NCBI GenBank assembly: GCA_002440225.1 | Contig: DJSH01000006.1 | Location: 16,190 to 80,189, forward strand | Direction of reading: 5' to 3' | From: Candidatus Segatella violae | Lineage (GTDB): Bacteria; Bacteroidota; Bacteroidia; Bacteroidales; Bacteroidaceae | Length of the DNA stretch: 64,000 nt | In this document: positions 45,933-55,325 of the stretch, piece by piece | Position numbering within the stretch: position 1 is the first letter of the stretch | Layout of the letters: every line of letters starts with the position of its first letter | Translations under genes and position numbers: made by a program | Notes under the pieces: model-generated | Databases searched by the model: none | Told to the model about the DNA's origin: nothing | Seen by the model: the letters and a program-made list of their open reading frames with translations, nothing else

Positions 45933-46069
45933 CATCAGCTTACGCAAGTAGTTCCGTTAGCTTACGCAAGTAGTTCCGTAAGCAGATGCAAGTATATGTG
46001 TAAGCTTACACGTATATATCTGTAGGCTTGCACGTATATACTTATATTTATATGTACCCGTACCTATTT
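45916..46069. repeat. 22-bp tandem repeat array, seven units with graded decay
   Basis: Units begin at 45916, 45938, 45960, 45982, 46004, 46026 and 46048, a strict 22-base period. The first three share the core ACGCAAGTAGTT. The fourth has TGCAAGTATAT, the fifth and sixth ACACGTATATA and GCACGTATATA, and the seventh is barely recognisable. The period equals about two helical turns. No open frame covers it, and it fills most of the 316-base gap before the next gene. Confidence 0.85.
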
Positions 46070-46159
46070 ATATATCGGGTATGTGTTTTGTAATAGGAAT
46101 GCAGTCGTATTGTTGCATTCTTTCAATTTCTGAGTAATCTTTCCGCAACATGGATGTTG

Positions 46160-46167
46160 TACTTTTG
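46160..46167 (+). promoter_or_regulatory. -7 element of the third SusCD operon
   Basis: TACTTTTG followed by CA fits the -7 consensus and lies 33 bases before the first ATG at 46201. No exact TTTG -33 was found. Confidence 0.55.
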
Positions 46168-46200
46168 CACACGTAAACTAAGAGATAGAAATTTACTGTT

Positions 46201-46713
46201 ATGAAGAAATTTAAATTTTTGATGTTAGTGTGCTTGTTGTCTAGTATGGCAGCATTCGCAGGAAATGAAAGAGAGACTGGAACCGAAAATACAACTGCTA
46301 CAGTTCCTTCTTTTGAGTTTATTTATAGTGTTGCTCAACCTACAGAGCAACAGCTGGAGCAAATTACAGGCAATGCTGAGTTTGGAAAGCAGACCGCATT
46401 CCTGTATGAGCAATTGCAAAACCTTTGCGTGAAGCGCATCCCAGTGGTTCCTGGTGACCCTACTACACGTATCGTCATCAAGAAAGGTGACTTGTTCAAC
46501 GCTGTAAGAAAAGTATCCAAGGGCTTGGAAGATGATATGAAAGATCATAAGATTTCATGCGACGAGGCAACCAATCAGATGAATAAGGTGCTGGATGTAG
46601 CTATTTCCGCCTTCTATTCTGAGGATAGTAAATCATTTGAGAAGGCTTTGAGAAACAGCAAAAAAGACTATAAGCAGCTTGTAGCTCTGTTCTCAAAAGT
46701 TATTTTGAAGTAA
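46201..46713 (+). CDS. Small secreted protein of unknown function
   Basis: This 170-residue protein has a clear signal peptide (MLVCLLSSMAAFAGN). The mature part is polar and largely helical, with two lone Cys (in LCVKRIP and ISCDEATN) and the motif VVPGDPTTRIVIKKGD. I do not recognise the family. It is first in an apparent operon with SusC, SusD and a phosphatase-like enzyme; SusC begins 24 bases downstream. A periplasmic or surface accessory role is a guess from position only. Confidence 0.75.
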   Translation: MKKFKFLMLVCLLSSMAAFAGNERETGTENTTATVPSFEFIYSVAQPTEQQLEQITGNAEFGKQTAFLYEQLQNLCVKRIPVVPGDPTTRIVIKKGDLFNAVRKVSKGLEDDMKDHKISCDEATNQMNKVLDVAISAFYSEDSKSFEKALRNSKKDYKQLVALFSKVILK

Positions 46714-46737
46714 AGATATATTTAAGGTAAAAAGATT

Positions 46738-49700
46738 ATGAAGAAATTATCAGTGCTAGTGTGCTCATTGTGTGTGAGCACATCATTGTTTGCACAATCA
46801 ATGAAGGTTACAGGTAAGGTTTCAGACAAGATGGGACCTGTGGCTGGTGCCACTGTAAGAGTAAAGGGTACGGATGTAGCTGTAGTAACGGATATTGATG
46901 GTAACTATACAATTCAAGCAGGTAAAAATGCAACGTTGGAAATTACATATCTTGGTGACAAAACCAAGATGATGAAGGTTTCTAATGCCAACATGGATGT
47001 GATGCTGGAGTCGGATGTTCAGGATATTGATGAGGTCGTAGTAACTGCTATTGGTATTAAGCAAGAGAAAAAGAAGTTGGGATATACTACCCAGCAGGTA
47101 TCAGGCAAGGAGTTGGCTGCTCAAGGCAATATGAACGTTGGTTCTTCATTGCAAGGTCAAGTTGCGGGCTTGACAGTTTCTGTACCTTCTAGTATGTTTG
47201 AGACACCTAGCTTTTCCCTTCGTGGTCGCACTCCTTTGATTGTATTAGATGGCGTGCCTATCGAGTCGGACATGTTTGATATTTCAAGTGAGAACATTGC
47301 AAGTGTCAATGTTTTGAAAGGAACGGCTGCCTCGGCGTTGTATGGTGCTAGAGGTAAGAATGGTGCTATCATGATTACTACAAAGCAGGCTGAAAAGGAA
47401 GGTGTAGAGATTAATTTCTCTACCAAGGATATGATGACGGCAGGATTTGTGGCTTATCCAAAGACACAGCATCAATATGGTAGTGGCTCCAATGGACAGT
47501 ATGCTTTCTGGGATGGTGAAGGCGGCGGTAAGTCCGACGATGATATGGAATGGGGACCAAAGCTGGACGTCGGTAATATGGCTCCTCAATGGAATAGTCC
47601 TATCCGAGACAAGCAAACTGGTGAAGAAATACCTTGGTGGGGCAGTGTAAAGGGAACAAAATACGACGACCAAGGACGTTATGAACGTGTTGCGATGCCT
47701 TTGACATCGCATGACAATTTGAAGGAATTCTTAGAGACAGGCATCATTACTAATAACACATTGTCTTTATCTTATAAGGGGAAAAAGGCTAAGGTTTATG
47801 TGTTAGGGCAGTACGCTTATCAAAAAGGACAGGCTCCAACAACATCCTTGCATACAGGAGGTCTTAACTTTAACTCTACTTTCAATCTTTCTGATAAGTT
47901 GACATTGGATGCTATGCTCAACTATAATATGGTGGTATCTCCTAATTATCCTGATTATGGTTATCATCCATCCAATTTCATGTATTCTATCGTAGAATGG
48001 ATGGGAGACGACATTGATATCAAAGAGCTGAAAAAGCATCAGTGGGTTCCTGGTATGGAAGGATATAAGCAGGCAAACTACAATTATGCTTGGTACAACA
48101 ATCCGTATTTCGCATTGTCACAGGCGAGACATTCTGAGCGTCGTAATGTGACAACTGGTCAATTGCGATTAAGCTATCAAGTATTGCCAGAACTGAGCAT
48201 CACTGGTCGTGCATCGTTGCGCTCTAAACGTAATCTTACAGAGAACAAGATACCAAAGTCTTATTTGAACTATGGCGATTCACGTGAGGGTGCTTATAAA
48301 GTATGGAATGTTAGCCAAGATAATGTGGATGCCGATGTGCTGGCAACATATACTAAAAGTTTCTTGGAAGACATCAATTTGACCGTTAATGCGGGTGGTT
48401 CCATCTTTTATCGCCGTTATCGTAACGACTACGCTTCGACGGATGGCTTGAATGTGCCAGGCATTTACTCTTTGAAAAACTCTACGGGTTCGATTTTGAC
48501 TTATAGTTCAGACAACTCTTTATGGGGAACTCGCAGCGAGAAAGAAATCAAGAGTATCTATGCCTCTATCAACCTTGATTTGTCAAAATATGCTTATTTG
48601 ACCTTGACAGGTCGTAACGACTGGTCTTCGACTTTGGCTTCGGGTAATAATTCTTATTTTTATCCTTCTGTGGCATTGAGTTCTGTTGTTTCTGACTATG
48701 TTAAGATGCCTCAATTTATAGACTATTTGAAAATCTTAGGATCTTGGGCGACAGTATCCAGTGATTTAGACCCATATCAGATACAGCAAGTTTATAACAA
48801 AGAGTTGTCGTGGGGAAGCAATACGGTGGTTAGCTATCCTTCTGCTTTGGTTAACGCCAATATCAAACCTCAAAAAACAACACAGTTAGAGTTGGGATTC
48901 TCTACTTCTTTCGGTAAGCGCATATCATTAGATTTTAGCTATTATCGTTCGTTGGATACAAACCAAATCTTGGATATGTTGATTTCTCAGGCATCAGGTT
49001 TTGATACTCGAAAAATCAATGGTAATACTTATACCACTAATGGTATTGAGGCAATCATTGGCGTGAAAGCTATTCAAGGAAAGAATTTCAAATGGAATTT
49101 CAATTTGAATGCCAGCCATAGTGTTCGAAAGTTGACCAAGATTTATGGCGATGAGGAATATTTTGGTAACTTGAAGAAAGGAGATCGTGCAGATGCTTAT
49201 TATGCCACAGTATGGCAACGTGATCCAGAAGGACGAGTTATCGTAGATGCAAATGGACAGCCACAGAAAGATCCGTACGCTCGTAAAATCGGACATTATG
49301 AGCCAAATGTCAGATTGGGCATGCAGAACACTTTCCGTTTTAATGATTTTACGCTTGGAGTGGAATTGAATGCTGCTATCGGTGGCTTGATGTATTCTAA
49401 TTTGAGTCCAAAGATGTGGTGGGGTGGAAAACATCCGAACTCTGTAAAATATCGTGACGAGGAGTATGCCACAGGAAAGCCTGTCTTTGTGCCAAATGCC
49501 GTTCGAGTGGTTAGTGGAGATGTCTCTTACGATGTACATGGAAACATTGTGGAAGACACTCGTAAATATGAGAAATTTACCAATGCCGTCGATTGGCAGT
49601 CTTGGTGCCAAAACTATCCTTATCGTGCTAATGTGACAGACAAGATGGACAAGTTCTTCGCCAACACTTTCAGTCGTACTTATTTGAAAGTACGCCAGAT

Positions 49701-49905
49701 TAGTTTGACTTATGATTTCCATCGTTTGTTGCCACAGGCAAGTGTGGTGAAGGGATTGACAGCAACAATATTCTGTAATAATCCTTTCCTCTGGGCTAAA
49801 GTTCCATACGTAGATCCTGATGTAAGTGGTGATGCCAGTGGGGATACAGGAGCTGCGGATCCAACGGCACGATACCTCGGTGTCGGTTTGAACGTAAAAT
49901 TCTAA
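46738..49905 (+). CDS. SusC/RagA-like TonB-dependent transporter, third pair
   Basis: This 1055-residue protein has a signal peptide (SLFAQS), a carboxypeptidase-regulatory-like domain (VTGKVSDKMGPVAGATVRVKG), the plug marker SFSLRGRTPLIVLDGVP and a barrel ending in GVGLNVKF. The segment TAIGIKQEKKKLGYTTQQV before the plug is typical of RagA-type, peptide- or non-glycan-associated SusC proteins. It is followed after 18 bases by a SusD gene and then a phosphatase-like gene, with no glycoside hydrolase, so the cargo may be phosphorylated rather than a plain glycan. Confidence 0.94.
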   Translation: MKKLSVLVCSLCVSTSLFAQSMKVTGKVSDKMGPVAGATVRVKGTDVAVVTDIDGNYTIQAGKNATLEITYLGDKTKMMKVSNANMDVMLESDVQDIDEVVVTAIGIKQEKKKLGYTTQQVSGKELAAQGNMNVGSSLQGQVAGLTVSVPSSMFETPSFSLRGRTPLIVLDGVPIESDMFDISSENIASVNVLKGTAASALYGARGKNGAIMITTKQAEKEGVEINFSTKDMMTAGFVAYPKTQHQYGSGSNGQYAFWDGEGGGKSDDDMEWGPKLDVGNMAPQWNSPIRDKQTGEEIPWWGSVKGTKYDDQGRYERVAMPLTSHDNLKEFLETGIITNNTLSLSYKGKKAKVYVLGQYAYQKGQAPTTSLHTGGLNFNSTFNLSDKLTLDAMLNYNMVVSPNYPDYGYHPSNFMYSIVEWMGDDIDIKELKKHQWVPGMEGYKQANYNYAWYNNPYFALSQARHSERRNVTTGQLRLSYQVLPELSITGRASLRSKRNLTENKIPKSYLNYGDSREGAYKVWNVSQDNVDADVLATYTKSFLEDINLTVNAGGSIFYRRYRNDYASTDGLNVPGIYSLKNSTGSILTYSSDNSLWGTRSEKEIKSIYASINLDLSKYAYLTLTGRNDWSSTLASGNNSYFYPSVALSSVVSDYVKMPQFIDYLKILGSWATVSSDLDPYQIQQVYNKELSWGSNTVVSYPSALVNANIKPQKTTQLELGFSTSFGKRISLDFSYYRSLDTNQILDMLISQASGFDTRKINGNTYTTNGIEAIIGVKAIQGKNFKWNFNLNASHSVRKLTKIYGDEEYFGNLKKGDRADAYYATVWQRDPEGRVIVDANGQPQKDPYARKIGHYEPNVRLGMQNTFRFNDFTLGVELNAAIGGLMYSNLSPKMWWGGKHPNSVKYRDEEYATGKPVFVPNAVRVVSGDVSYDVHGNIVEDTRKYEKFTNAVDWQSWCQNYPYRANVTDKMDKFFANTFSRTYLKVRQISLTYDFHRLLPQASVVKGLTATIFCNNPFLWAKVPYVDPDVSGDASGDTGAADPTARYLGVGLNVKF

Positions 49906-49923
49906 CATGAAATTGATAATAAA

Positions 49924-51405
49924 ATGAAAGCAAAAATATTTATGACTTTGGCTATAGTTGGTGCTTTGTGTTGCTCTTGCACTAGCTTTGATGAAATTAA
50001 CAACAATCCGAATGATCCATCGGAGGTATCTCCTAAGTTGATTCTTCCAAATATTTGCGAGAGTGCTTTTTCTCGTGGTACTGGTGGAATGTATGCTGAC
50101 AAGATGGTGGTTCAGACAGACGGACATAATGCTGAACAATTCTATGAGTGGAACAGAGGAAGTTTCAGTACTTATGATAGTGAACTACTTCAGGTCACCA
50201 AGTTGAAGGAAGAGTCTGATAGGACAGGAGAGGTCATATACGATGGGTTGTATCATTTTTTCAGAGCCTATTATTTCTACAATTTGACTCTCAAGTTCGG
50301 AGATATTCCATATTCAGAATCTTTGGCAGGTGAGAGCAAAGGGCAGTTTACTCCTAAGTATGATTCACAAGAAAATGTATTTGTGGGCATCTTGGATGAA
50401 TTGAAAGAGTCAAATGATGAACTAGCGCAGGCTGCTGTTAAAAATGAAACGATTGACGGCGATATTATCTATAATGGAAATGCCGGGAAGTGGCAGAAGC
50501 TGGTCAATTCTTTTCGATTGAAGGTGTTGATGACCCTTTCTCACAAAGGACAAGTGGGCAGTCATAATGTTAAGCAAGAGTTCCTGCAGATTGCTGGCCT
50601 TCCACTGATTACGAACAATAGTGAGAATGGACAGTTGTCGTATATCGACCAAGAAGGCAACCGATATCCGCAATTTAATGCTCAATGGTCGGGCTTCTAC
50701 ATGGATAAAACGTTTATCGATAGGCTTGCTGAGCGTAAAGATCCTCGTTTGTTCTTATACGCATTGCCTACCAATGAGGCTGCGAATGCTGGAAAAAAAG
50801 TAACTGATTTTAGTGCTTATGCAGGTGGAGACCCTACTGTTCCGTATGGTGAGAATAAAAACCTTGTGGGTGATGGCAAGATTTCTCAGATTAATTCTCG
50901 CTATCGTACGAATCCTACGGGTGAGCCAACTATTTTGATGGGCTATGCTGAGTTGCAACAGATATTGGCTGAGGCTGTAGTGAGAGGTTGGATTCAAGGA
51001 GATGCCAAGCAGTATTATGAGAATGGAGTGAAGGCTTCTTTCGATTGGTATCATACTTATGCAGGTGATTACTCGCAGTATGTGACGGATGAGGCTGCTT
51101 CTGCTTATTTGCAGGGAGATAAAGTGAAATGGGATGACCAACTTTCGAATGAACAAAAGATAGAGCGCATCATCTTCCAAAAATATTGCGTTAGCTTCTT
51201 CCAGGGCGGTTGGGATCCTTTCTTCGAGCATCTGCGTACGGGGTATCCTGAATTCGCTCATTTGGCAGACAACCCAATCCCTTATCGCTGGATGTATCCA
51301 GATACGGAGAATAAGTATAACACACAAAATGTGGAGGAGGCTGTGAAGAGTCAGTTCGGAGAAAACAATGACAAGATAACTGCCATGCCTTGGTGGTTGA
51401 AATAG
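49924..51405 (+). CDS. SusD-like lipoprotein (SusD-like_2 type), third pair
   Basis: This 493-residue lipoprotein has the lipobox ALCCSC (C19). The blocks NNNPNDPSEVSPKLILPN, YFYNLTLKFGDIPYSE and LMGYAELQQILAEAVVRGW mark the shorter SusD-like_2 branch. It pairs with the SusC gene ending 18 bases upstream. The protein ends in ITAMPWWLK. Confidence 0.93.
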   Translation: MKAKIFMTLAIVGALCCSCTSFDEINNNPNDPSEVSPKLILPNICESAFSRGTGGMYADKMVVQTDGHNAEQFYEWNRGSFSTYDSELLQVTKLKEESDRTGEVIYDGLYHFFRAYYFYNLTLKFGDIPYSESLAGESKGQFTPKYDSQENVFVGILDELKESNDELAQAAVKNETIDGDIIYNGNAGKWQKLVNSFRLKVLMTLSHKGQVGSHNVKQEFLQIAGLPLITNNSENGQLSYIDQEGNRYPQFNAQWSGFYMDKTFIDRLAERKDPRLFLYALPTNEAANAGKKVTDFSAYAGGDPTVPYGENKNLVGDGKISQINSRYRTNPTGEPTILMGYAELQQILAEAVVRGWIQGDAKQYYENGVKASFDWYHTYAGDYSQYVTDEAASAYLQGDKVKWDDQLSNEQKIERIIFQKYCVSFFQGGWDPFFEHLRTGYPEFAHLADNPIPYRWMYPDTENKYNTQNVEEAVKSQFGENNDKITAMPWWLK

Positions 51406-51428
51406 ACGAATAGATTAATTGTAGGAAA

Positions 51429-52502
51429 ATGATGAAAAAGATATTTTGGGCAGCTATGGCTGCTTTGGCGATGATGCCTAGCTTGAGTAAGGCTGAACAG
51501 AAAGTGGTGTTGGTAACGGTGGATGGCTATCGTTGGCAAGAATTGTTTACGGGTGCGGATTCTCTTGTCATCAACCAAAAACAGTTCGGAGATGTCAAGA
51601 CGATGAAAGACAACTATTGGAGAGAGACCCCAGAGGAGCGTCGTGAGACTTTGATGCCTTTCACCTGGAGTTTCATCGCCAAGAATGGCACGATTATTGG
51701 CAATCGCAAGTTGGGGTGTACAATGGATGTCACCAATAAGATGTGGTTCTCTTATCCTGGGTATAATGAGGACTTGTGCGGTCATGCGGATGATGAGAAC
51801 ATACATAGCAACGACGCTTTGCCTAACCCGAATGTGTCGGTGTTTGGGGTAGCTAACCAAACCCCAGAGTACAAAAACTCAGTGTTGTGCTTTGGTAGTT
51901 GGGCACGTTTCATAGAAATCTTCAATGAGAAGCGAAGCGGATTGGAGGTGAATGCCAATTATCGTCACTCCATGTCGAAGAATCCAACGGAACGTGAGAA
52001 ATACCTGGATAAGTTGCAAGACCTGTGCCCAAAGTATTGGGGAGAGGAGAGATTCGACTTCTTGACCCATGAGTATGCGATGGAGGCAATGAGAACTCGT
52101 CATCCTAAATTGGTGTTCATCGGTTATGGAGACACAGATGAATGGGCACATGCTGGCAATTATCGACTTTATCTGGATGCTGCTCATAATACGGATGCCT
52201 TCTTAAAGGACTTGTGGAATCTTATCCAGAATGATCCTTTTTACAAGGACCAAACCACGGTGATAGTTACCTGTGACCATGGACGTGGGGATGCAGATAT
52301 CAATGCTTGGCGTGACCATGGTCCTTACACGAAGAATTCTCATCAAACGTGGTTGATGGCTTTTGGAAAAGGCGTACCTGCCAAGGGGGTGTTGAAATCT
52401 GGCGAGTATTTCAACAATCAAATAGCTCCAACCATAGCCAATTTCTTGGGCATTAAATTTGCCCCTCAGAACAAAGGTGTAGGAAAACCTATTAAATTCT
52501 AA
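51429..52502 (+). CDS. Secreted alkaline-phosphatase-superfamily enzyme (phosphodiesterase/phosphatase-like)
   Basis: This 357-residue protein has a signal peptide (MMPSLSKAEQ). Metal-binding blocks of the superfamily are present: VTVDGYRW (first Asp), SYPGYNEDLCG (likely nucleophile Ser/Thr region, resembling nucleotide pyrophosphatases), GYGDTDEWAHAGNY, VTCDHGRGD and NSHQTWLMAFG. It is last in the SusCD operon, so it would release phosphate or cleave a phosphodiester at the surface or in the periplasm before or after import. Sulfatase is less likely because the CxPxR formylglycine motif is absent. Confidence 0.8.
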   Translation: MMKKIFWAAMAALAMMPSLSKAEQKVVLVTVDGYRWQELFTGADSLVINQKQFGDVKTMKDNYWRETPEERRETLMPFTWSFIAKNGTIIGNRKLGCTMDVTNKMWFSYPGYNEDLCGHADDENIHSNDALPNPNVSVFGVANQTPEYKNSVLCFGSWARFIEIFNEKRSGLEVNANYRHSMSKNPTEREKYLDKLQDLCPKYWGEERFDFLTHEYAMEAMRTRHPKLVFIGYGDTDEWAHAGNYRLYLDAAHNTDAFLKDLWNLIQNDPFYKDQTTVIVTCDHGRGDADINAWRDHGPYTKNSHQTWLMAFGKGVPAKGVLKSGEYFNNQIAPTIANFLGIKFAPQNKGVGKPIKF

Positions 52503-52568
52503 GTAATTTCGTATAGTTGAATTTCTCTCTATATAATACAAGATATATTACAAGAATTCATACAAAGT

Positions 52569-54833
52569 TTAGATTTCTCCGAGAATATTCTGCAGGTCGA
52601 TGATGATGACCTGCAAGTATTCTCGGATTTTTTCTGCTTTCATCTCTTGGATATGCTCGGGTGAGAGAGTCTTGAGCTCCTCTATATGTTCCATTTTTAG
52701 CATGGTGGCGATGGGGAGGAGCTTGTGGGCTATCTTGCCTATCTTTTCGGTAGATAACACATCGGCTGATAAGGCTTCCTCCATGCCGCTAACATGACCA
52801 TCCAACTCTTGCTTCACTGTTTGTAAAATGTTCTCGGCTTCTTCCTTGTCATCACCAGCGAAGGCTAGAATGTCTGCAAAGCGGCGATGGGAAGAGGGCT
52901 TGTTGGACATATCTTGATGTGCCAAGGTGTTCTCGGACAGACTCGCCATGGTGAATGGCTTGAAGAGACAGTCGTCGAAGCCTGCCTGCAACAGTTTCTC
53001 CTTGATGCTGGTGTCGTGTGCAGTCATGGCTATCACTTTCATGTGGGTGTGGTTGATATGCTTGATCATCTCCATGCCGCTCATCTCTGGCATTTCGATG
53101 TCCATCATCATGAGAGCGGGCTGCTCGTTGTGCAGGATGGTAAGAGCTTCGCTGATGTGGTTGCAAGCAAATACTTGGCAGTCGGGATTGGTGCGGTGCA
53201 GCATTTCCTGCAAGAGCCGAAGTTGCAGCTTGTCATCGTCAAGAATGAGAATCTTGTTGTTGCTCAGAGGCTTTTGAATGCTCTCCGTTGCTTTCTCGTC
53301 TTCGCATTTGCCCATCGGAATGGTGATGGTAAAGGTGCTACCCTTGCCTTTCTGCGATTGCAACAGGATGTTTCCCCCCAATAGCTTGGTCAATTCTTTG
53401 GTGATGGACAGGCCGAGCCCTGTTCCCTCTATGCCTTGGGCTCCCTCCAGGCGGGTGAATGCCTGGAAGATGCGTCGGCTCTCTTCTGGCGTCATTCCCT
53501 TGCCGGTGTCTTTTACGTCCAAGACAAGATTGAATGGTGTCTCTGTTTGAGTCGTGTTCTTGCGGATATGGGCATGGATGGTTACGCCTCCGACCTCAGT
53601 ATACTTGATGGCATTGCTTACCAAGTTGTTGAGTATCTGGCGGATGCGGAAGGCATCGGCATGGTAGAACGCCTCGCAGCCTTGCGTCTCATATTCCAAG
53701 GTCAAGCCCTTCTGTTCGCTTTGTACCTTCATCTCTTCCACGCATTGTGCTACAAGTTTCTGAGGACAGAAACTCACGGAATGCTTTTCCATGAGCCCAT
53801 TCTCCAATTGATGATAGTCGAGCAGTTCTGCTACCAATTGGGAGAGATGGGTGGCTGAATTTTGCATGCTTTGCAGATAGGAGCGTCCTCGTTCATTTTC
53901 AACATCGTCTTTCAACAGGTCGATGAAGCCTGAGATGGATGCAGCGGGGGCTTTGATGTCGTGGGTGATGGTAAGAAGAAGGCGTTCACGCTGCTGCATG
54001 ATGCGCTGTATCTCCTCGTTGGCATGCTCCAGGTTCTCGCGGTAAATGCGTTCTTTTTGCGAGTCACGCCTAATATAACATAATAGAATGAGGGCGGCGG
54101 TGATAGCGATAACGGCAAGCAAGCTAATCTGCCACAATAGGTGCTGGCGAGCTCGTATGGCCTGATTGATAGACTGCTGCATCGAATCACGTTCGCGCTG
54201 ATGGGCATCGTTCAATTGCTGGGCGGAGCGGAGTGCCATCTGTGCACTCACCATTTGGAGGTCGGACATCTCCTTTGATACGGCTTTGCGGTTGTTCTTG
54301 GATGCTGACTTTTCTTTCTTGTCTATCTGTTCCAGTATGTGTGCTACGTTCTCTGCCACGTTCACTGGGGCAACGGTGTCGATGATGGCTCGATTGCTGT
54401 CTTTCTTTACGCTGAGAGTTTCGGCATGTTCTTTTCTGAAGGCATCGGCGAGGCGACGGAAGAATCCTTTCTTGGTTTTCACCACTTCTACGGTGGTGTT
54501 TTTCGCCTCATGGGTCTGGGCAGTCTTCTGGTGAACCATGACGGAATCTTTACCACTGTTGAGATTATTCATCTTCTCATGTAGATAGTTGTTGGACTGC
54601 GCATGGTTGTTGAGGGCATCAGACAGTTGCTTCAGGTTGGTCTGCTCGTCTTTCAACAGATGGGTCATCAAACTGTCGGCGGCATCTCGCTTATGGATGT
54701 ACTCGCGAGAGGCTTGGTTGATGGCGAGGATAGACTGGGTGTTACTATAGACTAGCCATGTCGCCATGATCAACACGATGGCAACAACACTATAGCCGAT
54801 GGCTACTTTCAAAGGGATGCTAGTCTTTATCAT
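52569..54833 (-). CDS. Hybrid histidine kinase with receiver and HPt domains
   Basis: This 754-residue protein has a membrane span at the N-terminus (VAIGYSVVAIVLIMATWLVY), a helical, coiled-coil-rich periplasmic region, a second span (ISLLAVIAITAALILLCYI) and then HisKA with H291 (TITHDIKAPAAS). HATPase (NLVSNAIKYTE), a receiver with D578 (MMMDIEMPEMSG) and a C-terminal HPt-like domain with H703 (KIAHKLLP) follow. A His-Asp-His-Asp phosphorelay is therefore possible, with the NtrC-type regulator encoded upstream as the final acceptor. It has its own promoter behind the terminator of the 71-residue gene. Confidence 0.92.
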   Translation of the reverse strand: MIKTSIPLKVAIGYSVVAIVLIMATWLVYSNTQSILAINQASREYIHKRDAADSLMTHLLKDEQTNLKQLSDALNNHAQSNNYLHEKMNNLNSGKDSVMVHQKTAQTHEAKNTTVEVVKTKKGFFRRLADAFRKEHAETLSVKKDSNRAIIDTVAPVNVAENVAHILEQIDKKEKSASKNNRKAVSKEMSDLQMVSAQMALRSAQQLNDAHQRERDSMQQSINQAIRARQHLLWQISLLAVIAITAALILLCYIRRDSQKERIYRENLEHANEEIQRIMQQRERLLLTITHDIKAPAASISGFIDLLKDDVENERGRSYLQSMQNSATHLSQLVAELLDYHQLENGLMEKHSVSFCPQKLVAQCVEEMKVQSEQKGLTLEYETQGCEAFYHADAFRIRQILNNLVSNAIKYTEVGGVTIHAHIRKNTTQTETPFNLVLDVKDTGKGMTPEESRRIFQAFTRLEGAQGIEGTGLGLSITKELTKLLGGNILLQSQKGKGSTFTITIPMGKCEDEKATESIQKPLSNNKILILDDDKLQLRLLQEMLHRTNPDCQVFACNHISEALTILHNEQPALMMMDIEMPEMSGMEMIKHINHTHMKVIAMTAHDTSIKEKLLQAGFDDCLFKPFTMASLSENTLAHQDMSNKPSSHRRFADILAFAGDDKEEAENILQTVKQELDGHVSGMEEALSADVLSTEKIGKIAHKLLPIATMLKMEHIEELKTLSPEHIQEMKAEKIREYLQVIIIDLQNILGEI

Positions 54834-54861
54834 TTTTATGAGTTTATTGTTTATTCAAGTG

Positions 54862-54869
54862 CAAAAGTA
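54862..54869 (-). promoter_or_regulatory. -7 element of the hybrid kinase gene
   Basis: TACTTTTG on the minus strand, followed by CA, fits TAnnTTTG and lies 29 bases before the kinase ATG. The kinase is therefore probably expressed independently of the sigma-54 unit. Confidence 0.55.
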
Positions 54870-54890
54870 CAAAAATATTTTGTAAAAATG

Positions 54891-54929
54891 AAAATGCTTG
54901 CCTACAACGTTGTTGCTGGCAAGCATTTT
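54891..54929 (-). terminator. Terminator of the 71-residue secreted protein gene
   Basis: A perfect 12-bp stem (AAAATGCTTGCC with GGCAAGCATTTT) with a 15-base loop lies 42 bases after the stop on the minus strand, followed by a T-rich stretch. The symmetry would let it act in either direction. Confidence 0.82.
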
Positions 54930-54971
54930 CTGAAAAGCGACGCGTAATTACTGTTGTTTTTGAAGGTGGAT

Positions 54972-55187
54972 TTACTCAGCGGTAGCTGTTGGTGTAACAG
55001 GTGTATCGACTGGAGCCTGTTTTGTTGTGTCTGTTGGCTGAGCAGGTGTCTGCTGTGTTGTGTCAACTGGAGCCACTGTGTCAACTGGTTCTGCACTTGC
55101 TACGGCAACCATCTTGTTGCCAGCGAAAACGTTGCTTACTGATACCAAAGCTACTGCTGCGATAACTGAAAATACTAACTTCTTCAT
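54972..55187 (-). CDS. Small secreted Pro/Thr/Asp-rich protein under a sigma-54-type promoter
   Basis: This 71-residue precursor has a signal peptide (MKKLVFSVIAAVALVSVSNVFA), leaving a mature part of about 49 residues. The mature part is nearly free of aromatic residues and built from repeated DT and P-containing words (VDTVAP, VDTTQQTPA, TDTTKQAPVDTP). No Cys is present. I do not recognise a family; it could be a surface or periplasmic linker-like peptide, or a signal. It sits between a sigma-54 activator and a hybrid kinase, behind a -24/-12-like promoter, and ends at its own terminator. Confidence 0.8.
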   Translation of the reverse strand: MKKLVFSVIAAVALVSVSNVFAGNKMVAVASAEPVDTVAPVDTTQQTPAQPTDTTKQAPVDTPVTPTATAE

Positions 55188-55242
55188 AATCTTAATGTTT
55201 TAAATTGTTTGTGAATATTAAATTTGTTCTGCAAATTATATC

Positions 55243-55257
55243 ACAATCGGTGTGCCA
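55243..55257 (-). promoter_or_regulatory. Candidate sigma-54 (-24/-12) promoter
   Basis: The minus strand reads TGGCACACCGATTGT. The -24 block TGGCAC is perfect, the spacing of the GG and the -12 G is the required 10 bases, and only the last base of TTGC is changed to T. Initiation near 55231 gives a leader of about 44 bases before the 71-residue gene. Confidence 0.65.
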
Positions 55258-55325
55258 AAAATGAAGATGTCTAGTTAACTTGTTGATATATAGTTTCATA
55301 AGTAAAATGTGGCATTCTCGCTCTA

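Noticed and set aside
45916..46069. CRISPR array
   Set aside because: Units abut at 22 bases with no unique spacers, they decay in sequence, and no cas gene is present.
51429..52502. Sulfatase
   Set aside because: The formylglycine motif CxPxR is missing. The site resembles phosphodiesterase/phosphatase members of the superfamily.
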